NCBI RefSeq assembly: GCF_019801605.1
Contig: NZ_JAHVIT010000003.1
Coordinates: 335,631 to 399,630, forward strand
Source of the DNA: Maritimibacter alkaliphilus
GTDB taxonomy: Bacteria > Pseudomonadota > Alphaproteobacteria > Rhodobacterales > Rhodobacteraceae
Length of the DNA: 64,000 nucleotides
Direction of reading: 5' to 3'
How positions within the stretch are numbered: position 1 is the first letter of the stretch; the number at the start of each line of letters is the position of its first letter. Positions 1 through 9,008 of this stretch are shown here, in pieces. The position numbers and the translations under genes were made by a program. The notes under the pieces were generated by a model, which worked only from the letters and a program-made list of their open reading frames with translations, was not told the DNA's origin and did no database searches.

Positions 1-811
1 AACCCCGGACTACCCCCGCGATCACCTCGAGGGCGAGACCGAGGAGCAGTTCTCGGCCCGCATGGCACAGGCGCTCGAAGACCTGATCCTCGCCGAAGGC
101 CCCGAGACCATCGCCGCCATGTTCGGTGAGCCGGTCATGGGCGCGGGCGGCGTGATCGTTCCGCCGAAGGGCTACTGGGACGGCATCCAGGCCGTGTTGA
201 AGAAATACGACATCCTGCTGGTGGCGGACGAGGTCATCTGCGGCTTTGGCCGGACCGGCAAGATGTTCGCCTGCGAGACCTACGGCATCAAGCCCGACGT
301 CATCACCACCTCGAAGCAGCTGTCCTCCTCCTACATGCCGCTTTCGGCCATCCTGATGAGCCAGGAGTTCTACGCGCCGATCGCCGAGGAAAGCCACCGT
401 CTGGGCGTCTTCGGCCATGGCTTCACCGCCTCGGGCCACCCCGTCGCCACCGCCGTGGGCCTCGAGAACGTCAAGATCATCGAAGAGCGGGACCTCGTCG
501 GCAATGCCGCGCGGATGGAGAAACCCTTCCTCGCGCGTCTCAAGAAGCTGGAAGACCACGGCCAGACCCTCTGGTCGCGCGGCGTGGGCCTGATCGGCGC
601 GATCGAGCTCAAGCCGGGCGAGAAGCCGGGCCTGATGGGGCCGAAGGCACAGGCACACCTGCTCAAGCAGGGCGTCATCTGCCGCGCCATCGGCGACGCG
701 CTGTGCTTCTGCCCGCCGCTGATCATCACCGAAGAGCAGATCAACGTCATGTTCGACGCCGTCGAGCGCGCGCTGGACGATCTGGCCGCCGAGCTGGCTG
801 AGGAGGCCTGA
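1..811 (+). CDS. Class III PLP-dependent aminotransferase, 5'-truncated
   Basis: The reading frame is already open at position 2, so the N-terminus lies outside the window; the first in-frame ATG, at 62, is internal. The visible part is the C-terminal two-thirds of a class III (ornithine/omega-type) aminotransferase. It has the cofactor-binding Asp motif LLVADEVICGFGRTGK, followed by the Schiff-base lysine segment TTSKQLSSSYMP. Such enzymes transfer an amino group, usually to pyruvate or an oxo-acid, in the cytoplasm. The substrate cannot be read from the sequence. An amidase follows 5 bp downstream, then a kinase and a second class III enzyme on the same strand, which suggests one catabolic operon. 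Family sure, substrate unknown. Confidence 0.9.
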   Translation, partial: TPDYPRDHLEGETEEQFSARMAQALEDLILAEGPETIAAMFGEPVMGAGGVIVPPKGYWDGIQAVLKKYDILLVADEVICGFGRTGKMFACETYGIKPDVITTSKQLSSSYMPLSAILMSQEFYAPIAEESHRLGVFGHGFTASGHPVATAVGLENVKIIEERDLVGNAARMEKPFLARLKKLEDHGQTLWSRGVGLIGAIELKPGEKPGLMGPKAQAHLLKQGVICRAIGDALCFCPPLIITEEQINVMFDAVERALDDLAAELAEEA

Positions 812-816
812 GACCC

Positions 817-2250
817 ATGGCCGACGTGATGGAAAAGACCGATCTGGGCGAAATGAGCGCCACCGAGCTGACCGCGGCCTATGCCGCGGGAACGGCCTCG
901 CCGGTCGAGGCGGTGCAGGCGGCGCTGGCACGGATCGAGACGTTCGACGGGGCGGTCAACGCCTTCGTCACCGTGGTTGCGGACGAGGCGATCGCCGAGG
1001 CCCGCGCCTCGGAGGCACGCTGGAAGGCGGGCAAGCCGCTGTCGCCCATCGACGGGGTGCCGGCGACGATCAAGGAACTGACCCGCGTGAAGGGCATCCC
1101 CTTCCGCAAGGGTTCGATCCTCGGCGAGACGGACCCCTCCGAGACCGATCTGGAGATCGTGGTGAAACTGCGCGAGGCCGGCACGCCGATCCTCGGCACC
1201 ACCACCTCGCCGGAATTCGGCTGGAAGGGTCTGACCCACGGTCCCGTGGGCGGCAACACCGTGAACCCCTGGGACACCACGCGCGCCTCGGGCGGTTCCT
1301 CGGGCGGTGCGGCCGTCGCGGCGGCGCTGAACATGGGCGTGCTGCACGAAGGCTCCGACGGGGCGGGCTCGATCCGCATTCCGTCGTCCTTCTGCGGCGT
1401 CTTCGGCATCAAGCCGACCTTCGGCTGGGTGCCCTCCACCGGCCCCACCGGCCTCGCTGAGCTGGCCCACCGCGGCCCGCTGACCCGCAAGGTCGAGGAC
1501 TCGGGCCTCTTCCTGAACGCGGTCGCCGGTCCCTCGGTCAACGCGCTCTACGGTCGCTCGCCCGCACAGGTGCCGGACTTTGCCGCGGCCTGCCGCAAGG
1601 GGCCCGAGGGCATCAAGGGCATGCGCATCGGCTATGCCCGCACGCTGGCCGGCGCACCGGTCGACCCGCAGGTCGCCGCTGCCGTGGACCGCGCGGCAGA
1701 GCGCATGGCTGCCATGGGCGCCATCGTCGAGGAGGCCGATCCCGGCTTCGCCTCGCCGCAGAAGGCGCTGCTGGACCTCTGGTACGCCGCGCAGGCCTGG
1801 GCCGTCGAACAGGCGAACCCGACGCCCGAGCAGCGCGAGAAGATGGACCCCGGTTTCCTCTCGATCACCGAGCAGGGGCGCCTGCTGTCGGCCCGCGATT
1901 TCATCTCCGCCGATCAGGTCCGCGCGCAGCTCAAGGTCACGATGGCGAAGTTCCACCAGACCTACGACGCGCTCATGCTGCCGACGATGCCGCTGGTGGC
2001 CTTCGAGGCCGGTGTGGACGTGCCGCGGGACTCGGGCATGACCGAGTGGACCGACTGGTCGCCCTTCACCTATCCGTTCAACATGACGGAGCAGCCCGCC
2101 GTGTCGGTGAACTGCGGCTTCGATGCCGACGGCCTGCCGATCGGCCTGCAGTTCGTGGGCCGCTGGTTCGAGGACGAGACCGTTCTGGCCCTCGCCGCCG
2201 CCTATCAGGCGATGCACCCCGAGGCCTTCCCCTCGGCCCCGCGCGACTAA
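817..2250 (+). CDS. Amidase-signature hydrolase
   Basis: A 477-residue amidase-signature protein that should hydrolyse a carboxamide to acid and ammonia or amine. The Ser-cisSer-Lys triad is visible: Lys86 in DGVPATIKEL, the cis-Ser in ASGGSSGGAAVA (161/162), and nucleophile Ser185 in GSDGAGSIRIPS. The length is normal for the family. The ATG lies 5 bp after the transaminase stop. Specificity cannot be read from the motifs; it is not evidently GatA, because no gatB or gatC is nearby. In context with the kinase and PLP lyase downstream, it may release an amine or amino-alcohol from an amide precursor (inference). Confidence 0.92.
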   Translation: MADVMEKTDLGEMSATELTAAYAAGTASPVEAVQAALARIETFDGAVNAFVTVVADEAIAEARASEARWKAGKPLSPIDGVPATIKELTRVKGIPFRKGSILGETDPSETDLEIVVKLREAGTPILGTTTSPEFGWKGLTHGPVGGNTVNPWDTTRASGGSSGGAAVAAALNMGVLHEGSDGAGSIRIPSSFCGVFGIKPTFGWVPSTGPTGLAELAHRGPLTRKVEDSGLFLNAVAGPSVNALYGRSPAQVPDFAAACRKGPEGIKGMRIGYARTLAGAPVDPQVAAAVDRAAERMAAMGAIVEEADPGFASPQKALLDLWYAAQAWAVEQANPTPEQREKMDPGFLSITEQGRLLSARDFISADQVRAQLKVTMAKFHQTYDALMLPTMPLVAFEAGVDVPRDSGMTEWTDWSPFTYPFNMTEQPAVSVNCGFDADGLPIGLQFVGRWFEDETVLALAAAYQAMHPEAFPSAPRD

Positions 2251-2311
2251 GGCCCCAACGCAACCGGCCGGGCCCTGCAACGGGCCCGGCCGACAGCGAA
2301 AGCAGAAGAGA

Positions 2312-3385
2312 ATGACTGAACGCGATGCAGCGTTGACCCGGGCGCTGGAGCTGGCCGGGCAAGGTGGTCTTGCCACCGATTTCACCCGTCTGACCGCCGA
2401 GGAGGCCGCAGGCATCTGCCGCGATCTCTACGGGTTGGAGGGCACGCTCGACCGGCTCGACACCGAGAAGGACGATACCTTCCGCCTGACCACGGATCAG
2501 GGCCGCTTCATCCTCAAGGTGGCCAATCCCGACGAGGCCGAGAGCGAGCTGGACCTGCAACTCGCCGCCCTGCGGCACCTCGAAGAGACCGGCTTCCCCA
2601 TCGACGTGCCCCGCGCCGTACCGCTGCAAGCGGGCGGTTACATCGCGCGGCTTGCCGGTTCCGACCGGCTGGTGCGGATGATGACCTATGTCGAGGGCGA
2701 GATGGTCGAGGATGCCGGGCTGGACGCCAACCAGCGGTATCACTACGGCCGTGCCCTTGCCGAGCTGCGCCTGGCGCTCGCCGCCTTCTCGCATCCCGCG
2801 CAGGGCCGCGTGCTGGCCTGGGATGTGCGTCACGCGGGCATCCTGCGCCCGCTGCTGACCCAGATCGACACCACGCCCGAGCGCGTCGCCCTGGCCGAGG
2901 CGGTCTTTGACCGGCTGGCCGCGCTGCAACCGCGCATCGACGCGCTGCCCCGGCAGGTGGTGCACAACGATTTCCGCGGCAACAACCTCGTCGGCGATCC
3001 CGCCACGCCCGAGTTCATCACCGGCATCATCGACTTCGGCGACGTGGTGGAAACCGCGGTGGCCATCGACCTCTCCACCGCCGTGATGAACCAGATGCTG
3101 CGGGATTTCCCGCCCGAGGCCGACATCTTCGCCCCCTCCCGCGCGGTGGTGGAGGGCTATGCTGCCCACGCCCCCATCGGCGAGGAAGAGCTGGCCATGG
3201 TGCCGCACCTCGTCATGGCCCGCGTGTTGCTGCGCGCGGTGATGAACGAATGGCGCGCCGCCCTGATGCCGAACAACCGCGAGTATATCCTGCGCAATTC
3301 CGGGCCCAGCTGGGGACAGCTGGCATGGTTCATCGCGCGCCCGGTCGAGGAGATCTCGGCCCTTCTCCTGCCCTGCCCCACCTGA
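2312..3385 (+). CDS. APH-family small-molecule kinase (hydroxylysine-kinase-like)
   Basis: A 357-residue protein of the aminoglycoside phosphotransferase/choline-kinase fold. It has the catalytic loop VVHNDFRGNNLV (Asp220) and the metal-binding IIDFGD (Asp241). I chose the ATG at 2312, after a purine-rich AGCAGAAGAG, because the longer in-frame start at 2123 lies inside the amidase gene. It is followed 11 bp later by a class III PLP enzyme of the phospho-lyase type. This pairing matches the hydroxylysine kinase (HYKK) plus phospho-lyase arrangement. The inferred role is therefore phosphorylation of an amino-alcohol or hydroxy-amino acid so that the neighbour can eliminate phosphate. Antibiotic resistance is unlikely in this context. 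Confidence 0.85.
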   Translation: MTERDAALTRALELAGQGGLATDFTRLTAEEAAGICRDLYGLEGTLDRLDTEKDDTFRLTTDQGRFILKVANPDEAESELDLQLAALRHLEETGFPIDVPRAVPLQAGGYIARLAGSDRLVRMMTYVEGEMVEDAGLDANQRYHYGRALAELRLALAAFSHPAQGRVLAWDVRHAGILRPLLTQIDTTPERVALAEAVFDRLAALQPRIDALPRQVVHNDFRGNNLVGDPATPEFITGIIDFGDVVETAVAIDLSTAVMNQMLRDFPPEADIFAPSRAVVEGYAAHAPIGEEELAMVPHLVMARVLLRAVMNEWRAALMPNNREYILRNSGPSWGQLAWFIARPVEEISALLLPCPT

Positions 3386-3396
3386 AGGACACAGCC

Positions 3397-4749
3397 ATGA
3401 ACACCCAGAGCGCCCCCTCCGGCGGCAAGATGGTCAACAGCTTCGACCCCGGCACGACCCGCGACCTCGACCCCGTCCTCGCGGACCGGATCGAGCGGCG
3501 GCAGCGTCTGCTGGGACCGGCCTATCGCCTGTTCTACAAGGAGCCGCTGACCGTGGCCCGGGGCGAGGGCGCGCTGCTCTTCGATCCCGAGGGCAACGAT
3601 TACCTCGACGCCTACAACAACGTGGTGTCGCTGGGCCATTCGCACCCCCGCGTGGTGGAGGCGATCACCAAACAGCTGGGCGTGCTCTGCACCCATACCC
3701 GCTACGTGCAGGAAAGCATCCTGACGCTGGCCGAGACGATGCTGCCCTCCTTCGGCGGCACGATCGCGCGGGACGGGCACATGATGTTCACCTGCACCGG
3801 CTCCGAGGCGAATGACCTCGCCACGCGGATCGCGATGCACAAGACCGGCAAGCGCGGCGTGATCGTGACCGCCGAGGCCTATCACGGCAACTCGCACCTG
3901 ACGGCGGGCTATTCTCCCTCGCTGGGGGGCAAGTCGCCGCTGGGAACCTGGGTGCGCCGCGTGGCCGGGCCGGACAGCTATCGCCATGACCCCGCCACGC
4001 TGGGACAGAAGATGGCGGCCGAGGTGAAGGCGCAGATCCTCGAACTGGAACGCCATGGCGACGGGATCGCCTGTTTCATTGCGGATGGGCTCTTCTCGTC
4101 GGACGGGATCTATTCCCATCCCACCGACCTGCTGGCCCCGGTGGCCGCGGTGGTGCGCGAACACGGCGGTCTCTACATCGCGGACGAGGTCCAGTCGGGC
4201 TTTGCCCGCTCGGGCGAGGCGATGTGGGGCTATCAGCGCCACGGGCTCGACCCCGATATCGTGACGATGGGCAAGCCCATGGGCAACGGCTACCCGGTGG
4301 CGGGCATGGCGATCCGGCACGAGGTGATCGAGGGCTTCGGCGCCGACACGCGCTACTTCAACACCTTCGGCGGCAACACCGTGGCAGTGGCCGCGGCGCA
4401 GGCGGTCTTCGACACGATCCGCGACGAGAAGTTGCAGGAGAACTCGCTGAAGATGGGCACGCTGATGCGCGAGGGGCTGGAGGCGATCGCCAAGAAGGAC
4501 GGACGGATCGGCGATGTACGTGGGTCGGGCCTCTACGTGGCCTGCGAGTTCGTGACCGACCACGCGGCCAAGACGCCCGACGCGGCGACCGCCGGGGCCT
4601 GCGTCAACGGGATGCGCGAGGAACGGGTGCTGATCTCGGCCACGGGGCCGGATGCGAACATCCTCAAGATCCGCCCGCCGCTGATCTTCACCGAGGCGCA
4701 TGTCGACCGGTTGCTGAGCACGGTCGAGAAGGTCCTCGCCAAGATCTGA
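3397..4749 (+). CDS. Class III PLP enzyme, probable amino-alcohol-phosphate phospho-lyase
   Basis: 450 residues with a class III aminotransferase fold. Visible features are the TGSEAND phosphate-binding loop, the IADEVQSGFAR Asp motif (Asp263) and the active-site Lys293 in TMGKPMGNGYP. The GKPMGNG form is typical of the AGXT2L branch (ethanolamine-phosphate and phosphohydroxylysine phospho-lyases) rather than of ordinary omega-transaminases. Those enzymes eliminate phosphate and ammonia to give an aldehyde. The kinase directly upstream would supply the phosphorylated substrate. The ATG at 3397 was chosen because the longer open frame from 3250 overlaps the kinase. The operon ends at the palindromic terminator at 4807-4834. 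Lyase activity is inferred; an ordinary transaminase remains possible. Confidence 0.85.
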   Translation: MNTQSAPSGGKMVNSFDPGTTRDLDPVLADRIERRQRLLGPAYRLFYKEPLTVARGEGALLFDPEGNDYLDAYNNVVSLGHSHPRVVEAITKQLGVLCTHTRYVQESILTLAETMLPSFGGTIARDGHMMFTCTGSEANDLATRIAMHKTGKRGVIVTAEAYHGNSHLTAGYSPSLGGKSPLGTWVRRVAGPDSYRHDPATLGQKMAAEVKAQILELERHGDGIACFIADGLFSSDGIYSHPTDLLAPVAAVVREHGGLYIADEVQSGFARSGEAMWGYQRHGLDPDIVTMGKPMGNGYPVAGMAIRHEVIEGFGADTRYFNTFGGNTVAVAAAQAVFDTIRDEKLQENSLKMGTLMREGLEAIAKKDGRIGDVRGSGLYVACEFVTDHAAKTPDAATAGACVNGMREERVLISATGPDANILKIRPPLIFTEAHVDRLLSTVEKVLAKI

Positions 4750-4806
4750 GGGGCCGTCCGCCGGCCCCCTCCCCAGCCGCTGCCCGTCGCGGTGGCGCTC
4801 AACGAG

Positions 4807-4834
4807 AAAGCCCCGGCACATGTGCCGGGGCTTT
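4807..4834. terminator. Bidirectional intrinsic terminator
   Basis: A 28-bp perfect palindrome, AAAGCCCCGGCACA and its complement, between convergent genes (stops at 4749 on + and 4885 on -). The GC-rich stem is flanked by an A-run on one side and CTTTCCTTAT on the other, so it can serve both strands. Confidence 0.85.
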
Positions 4835-4884
4835 CCTTATTGCCGGGCCCCACGTCGCAGGGCCCCGTCATCGCGGGATTGGGC

Positions 4885-7050
4885 TCAGAACTTGCCGATC
4901 GACCAGAAGAAGGTCTCGCCCGAGCTGTCGTCCACGCCGTCGTTGTCGGTGGAGACGAAGACCTCGCCCGCCGCATCCACGGCCAGCCCCTCGACCTTGT
5001 CGACGACATAGCCGCCCCAGCCCTTCAGGTCGGGGATCAGGTCGCGGACCTCTTCCTTGCTGACCACGGGCAGTTCCCCGTCGAGCGGTGCAGGCACCAT
5101 CTCGGCGGCGGGGATGCGGTAGATCTTCTTGGTCACGGCGGCGGCGCCGATCTGGTTGTCGCGCTCGACCACGTAGAAGTAATCGCCGTGGGCCGTGATC
5201 TCGGACAGGCCGGTCCAGCCGGTCGCGGGGGCGGCCTTCTCGTAGAGCACGGCGCCCCACTCCCCGGTCTCGATGTTGTAGGAGACGAGCTTGACGTGGT
5301 TCTTCTCGTCATCGGCCCATTCGCGCTGCACGGCCATCCAGAGCGTGTCGCCGACGCGGGTCACCCCTTCGAAGCCGAAGCGCTTCTCCACCGCCAGCAG
5401 GCTGGCAGGCAGGGCGATCTCCTTCTTGATCTCGCCCTTGGCGTTCACGTTGTAGAGCGCATGGGGCACCAGACGGTCGGTGCGGCCCTCGGAGGCGACC
5501 CAGAAGCCGCCCTTGCCGTCCAGCGTGATGCCTTCCATGTCCAGCTTCTGCGCCGGTTGACCGCCGCGGGTGACGCGCAGCGCACGGGTGATCTTGGCGG
5601 GCGTCGACGTGGCGTCGATGGTGAAGATCGTGGGCTGGTAGCCATAGAAGCTGTCGTTCACGGCGTAGAGGATGCCGGGCTGCTCCGCGTCGCCCACCAT
5701 GCCGGAGATCGCGCCCCAGCCGGTCAGCTCGTCCATGCCTTCCGAGGTCAGGGTCGGATAGGCCGCCGGTGCATCCTGATATTCGAAGAGCATGACATGG
5801 GCGCGCACGCCGCCATCCTCGATCAGGTCGCTCTCGTTGGCGGACACCAGCAGGTTGCGCGCAGGGATGGCGACGTAGCCTTCCGGCCCGATGCCCGAGG
5901 GCAGCACCTGCTTGAGCACCGGCGCGGCGGGATCGGTCACGTCGTAGACGCCGACGGCCGAACCGCGCTCGGAGCCCACGAAGACCATCGGCGTGCCGCC
6001 GAAGGTGGCGGTCTCGATGCTTTCGGGCTCCACGCCCTTGGCGTCGGAACGCTTGTCCGGGTAGTGACCGATCATGATCAGCGCCTGCTCGAAGGAGGTG
6101 CCGGCTTCGTAGACCTCGGTGCCGTCCTTGGCAAAGATCGTCCAGCCGCGCGAGCCGCCGTCCATGTCGCCTTCGTTGGCGATGGCGAAGTGATCGTCGT
6201 CGATCCACTTCACCGCGTCGGGTTCGCGTTTGCGGCCCGGCTGGCTCTCGTCGAAGATCAGCGCGGCACGTTCGTCGGTGGCGTCGATGCCCTCGAGATC
6301 CACGGCCCCGGCAGAGAAATGCGACAGCACCTCACCGTCCTTCGAAACGATGACGAGGTGGTTGTTCTCCTGCAGCGTGATCACCGTCTCGCCGAGGCTG
6401 TTGATGTCGACGAACTCGGGCTCGGGGTCTTCGGGGGCGATCTCGGTCAGGCCGGTCAGGTCGACCTTGTTCAGCGTGTCGCAGGCGATCGCGCCGTCGG
6501 TCAGCTGGACCATGGCGAGGTAGCCCGCCGGCATCTGGCCCACGCGGCCGTCGCCGAGGTCTTCGTCGCGCTCGTTCTCGATGGCGACGGAGACGAAGCT
6601 GCCGTCCTTGGCCACGGCGACCGAATCGGGCTGACCGCCAAGGTCGCATTCCCCCAGAACCTCGCCGGTGGCGACGTTCAGCGCGACCAGCTTGCCCGAG
6701 GGATTGGTGAAGCTCTCGGAGGTGTTGACGCCGATGTAGGCGGTTTCACCGATGACACCGACCGAGGTCGGCTCGCCGCCCATCTCCACGTTGCCCATCG
6801 GCTGCGGATTGGCAGGATCGGTGATGTCGATCCGGCCCACGCTTTCCAGCGGGCTGTCGGTGTAGATCAGCGTCATGCCATCCGCGGTGGCGGCAATGAT
6901 CTCGGCGCTGGTCTCGCGGGTGCGATCCTCACCCTCGGCCATGTTGTCCGGGGTCGCGAAGGAGGCGATGCGGTTGAAGTTCATCTCGGCCTGTGCCGCG
7001 CCTGCGCAGAGCGCGAGGACAGAGGCAGCCGTCAAAAGAGACTTGGACAT
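4885..7050 (-). CDS. Secreted beta-propeller protein with esterase-like-phytase domain
   Basis: A 721-residue exported protein. The start ATG (7050-7048) follows GGGGAGTTTCC and gives a signal peptide, MSKSLLTAASVLALCAGAAQA. The N-terminal half looks like a seven-bladed propeller (repeats such as TSVGVIGETAYIGV and PDSVAVAKDGSFVSV). The C-terminal half matches the 'esterase-like activity of phytase' family, with ILYAVNDSFYGYQPTIF, KLDMEGITLDGKGGFW and a long acidic/aromatic propeller. It probably acts in the periplasm or outside the cell on phosphate or ester substrates. It is a single gene, convergent with the catabolic operon. A Pho-box-like sequence lies upstream at 7105-7122, which fits phosphate-starvation control. 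Catalytic chemistry is not proven for this family. Confidence 0.85.
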   Translation of the reverse strand: MSKSLLTAASVLALCAGAAQAEMNFNRIASFATPDNMAEGEDRTRETSAEIIAATADGMTLIYTDSPLESVGRIDITDPANPQPMGNVEMGGEPTSVGVIGETAYIGVNTSESFTNPSGKLVALNVATGEVLGECDLGGQPDSVAVAKDGSFVSVAIENERDEDLGDGRVGQMPAGYLAMVQLTDGAIACDTLNKVDLTGLTEIAPEDPEPEFVDINSLGETVITLQENNHLVIVSKDGEVLSHFSAGAVDLEGIDATDERAALIFDESQPGRKREPDAVKWIDDDHFAIANEGDMDGGSRGWTIFAKDGTEVYEAGTSFEQALIMIGHYPDKRSDAKGVEPESIETATFGGTPMVFVGSERGSAVGVYDVTDPAAPVLKQVLPSGIGPEGYVAIPARNLLVSANESDLIEDGGVRAHVMLFEYQDAPAAYPTLTSEGMDELTGWGAISGMVGDAEQPGILYAVNDSFYGYQPTIFTIDATSTPAKITRALRVTRGGQPAQKLDMEGITLDGKGGFWVASEGRTDRLVPHALYNVNAKGEIKKEIALPASLLAVEKRFGFEGVTRVGDTLWMAVQREWADDEKNHVKLVSYNIETGEWGAVLYEKAAPATGWTGLSEITAHGDYFYVVERDNQIGAAAVTKKIYRIPAAEMVPAPLDGELPVVSKEEVRDLIPDLKGWGGYVVDKVEGLAVDAAGEVFVSTDNDGVDDSSGETFFWSIGKF

Positions 7051-7104
7051 GGAAACTCCCCATAGGTTCTGCGGAAGGCACTGCGCCCTGATTGCAAAAG
7101 TTGG

Positions 7105-7122
7105 ATGACGGTTTCGTGACGA
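7105..7122 (-). promoter_or_regulatory. Candidate Pho box (PhoB site)
   Basis: On the minus strand this reads TCGTCACGAAACCGTCAT. It has two GTCA half-sites 11 nt apart with an A-rich spacer, matching 13 of 18 positions of the classic CTGTCATAWAWCTGTCAY box. It lies 55-72 nt upstream of the start of the esterase-like-phytase gene, a good position for PhoB activation. Confidence 0.5.
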
Positions 7123-7248
7123 CGCCGTGAAGTCCGGTGCGCCGGGGGGCGCGAGGCCATGGACGAAGCCGCGGCTTTGGGCCATGACTTTGGGGAAGGG
7201 CGCGGCTAAGGTGCCGTGGCAACGCCAAAAGAGCGTGAAAGGCAGGGC

Positions 7249-8985
7249 ATGACGGCATCGGAGACGAGGGAGGCGCGCGGCACGAGGCTGCTGAACCGGT
7301 TCCATGCCCGCCTGTCGGGTCTGGCCCGTCCCGCGACCGCCTTCACCTCCCAGCCCGAGCCCCGCACCATCGGCTCCTTTGCCCGCGGACGGCAGCTGGT
7401 GGCGGGCAACTACCTCTTTGCCGGGCACCTCGTGGAGCAGAGCAGCGCGCCGCTCTGGGACCTGCCGGCGCCCGACCCGGCCTTCCTGAACGAGATCCAC
7501 GGCTTCTCATGGCTCGACGACCTCGCCGCGGTGGGCGATCAGAGCACCCGCGCCAAGGCGCAGGAGTGGCTCTGGCTCTGGATCGACCGCTACGGGCGCG
7601 GCGGCGGGCCGGGCTGGACACCGGACCTCGCCGGTCGGCGGCTGATCCGCTGGATCAACCACGCGCTCTTCGTGATGCGCGGTCAGGACAAGGCGGCCTC
7701 GGACGCCTTCTTCCGCTCACTGGCGCGTCAGACGATCTTCCTCTCGCGCCGCTGGAAGGGCGCGGCCCCCGGCCTGCCCCGGTTCGAGGCGCTGACCGGC
7801 ATGGTCTATGCCGGCCTCGCCCTGCAGGGGATGGAAAAGCATGTCGGCCCCGCCGCCCGCGCCCTGGCCCGGGAATGCGCCACCCAGATCGACGCGCAGG
7901 GCGGCCTGCCGACCCGCAACCCCGAGGAGCTGCTGGAGGTCTTCACGCTGCTGTCCTGGGCCGCCTCCGCGCTGACGGACACCGGGCAGACGCCCGGGCA
8001 GGAGCATCTGGGCGCGATCGAACGTATCGCCCCGACCCTGCGCACCCTGCGCCACGCGGACGGCAGCCTGGCCCGGTTCCACGGCGGCGGACGTGGCGCG
8101 GAGGGGCGGCTCGACCATGCGCTTGCGGCCTCGGGGGTGAAGACCCGGCACCCGGACGGGCTCTCGATGGGCTATGCCCGGCTCTCCGCCGGGCGCACCT
8201 CGGTCATCGTGGACGCCGCCGCCCCGCCCGAGGGCAAGGCCAGCATGAACGCCCATGCCTCGACCCTGGCCTTCGAATTGACCTCGGGCCGCCGTCCCGT
8301 GGTGGTGAACTGTGGCTCGGGCATCAGCTTCGGGCTGGACTGGCGCCGCGCCGGACGGGCCACGCCCTCGCATTCGACGCTGGCGCTGGAGGGTCTCTCC
8401 TCCGCCCGGCTGGGCCCGGCCACCGCCAAGGGCGAGCCGCTGATCGACGGGCCGAGGAAAGTGCCGATCCGCATGTCGCAGGCCCCCGACGGGCTGCGTT
8501 TCCAGGGCGGACACGACGGCTATCTGCGCAGCCACGGGCTGACCCACGCCCGCACGCTGGAGCTGACCTTCGACGGGCGCGGCATGGCGGGCGAGGACCT
8601 GATGCTGGCGATCGAGGACCGCGAGAAGAAGCGGTTCGACAAGGCGATGGATTCGTCCAGCCTCGCCGGAATCCCCTACCAGATCCGTTTCCACCTGCAT
8701 CCGGACGTCGAAGCGCAGATCGACATGGGGGGGGCTGCGGTCTCGCTGGCGCTGAAATCGGGGGAATTGTGGGTCTTCCGGCACGACGGCAAGGCCGAAT
8801 TGCGCCTCGACCCCTCGGTTTATCTCGAAAAGAACCGTTTGAAGCCCCGCGCGACCAAACAAATCGTTCTATCCTCCCGCGCGATGCTTTATGCGACCCG
8901 CATCCGCTGGTCGCTGGCCAAGGCGCAGGACACCCCTATATCCATCCGGGACCTGCACCGGGACGACGGCGACGCCGGAAGCTGA
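7249..8985 (+). CDS. Heparinase II/III family protein
   Basis: A 578-residue protein. It has an N-terminal alpha-helical toroid ([35 protein letters not shown]) and a C-terminal beta-sandwich typical of heparinase II/III-like polysaccharide lyases (SIRF-like [33 protein letters not shown]). No signal peptide is visible. I chose ATG 7249 because AAAGG precedes it at good spacing; GTG 7216 is an in-frame alternative adding 11 residues. It sits 23 bp before purH, an arrangement I associate with Rhodobacterales. The substrate is unknown; cell-envelope glycan turnover is more likely than heparin degradation. Confidence 0.85.
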   Translation: MTASETREARGTRLLNRFHARLSGLARPATAFTSQPEPRTIGSFARGRQLVAGNYLFAGHLVEQSSAPLWDLPAPDPAFLNEIHGFSWLDDLAAVGDQSTRAKAQEWLWLWIDRYGRGGGPGWTPDLAGRRLIRWINHALFVMRGQDKAASDAFFRSLARQTIFLSRRWKGAAPGLPRFEALTGMVYAGLALQGMEKHVGPAARALARECATQIDAQGGLPTRNPEELLEVFTLLSWAASALTDTGQTPGQEHLGAIERIAPTLRTLRHADGSLARFHGGGRGAEGRLDHALAASGVKTRHPDGLSMGYARLSAGRTSVIVDAAAPPEGKASMNAHASTLAFELTSGRRPVVVNCGSGISFGLDWRRAGRATPSHSTLALEGLSSARLGPATAKGEPLIDGPRKVPIRMSQAPDGLRFQGGHDGYLRSHGLTHARTLELTFDGRGMAGEDLMLAIEDREKKRFDKAMDSSSLAGIPYQIRFHLHPDVEAQIDMGGAAVSLALKSGELWVFRHDGKAELRLDPSVYLEKNRLKPRATKQIVLSSRAMLYATRIRWSLAKAQDTPISIRDLHRDDGDAGS

Positions 8986-9008
8986 CGCAACATAACTGGA
9001 CCGACCCG

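Noticed and set aside
2312..3385. Aminoglycoside resistance gene
   Set aside because: The APH fold is shared by many metabolic kinases; the coupling to a phospho-lyase-type PLP enzyme and an amidase points to catabolism.
4792..7065. A 757-codon plus-strand frame opposite the phytase-like gene
   Set aside because: The minus strand encodes a signal peptide and recognisable propeller domains; the plus frame is shadow.
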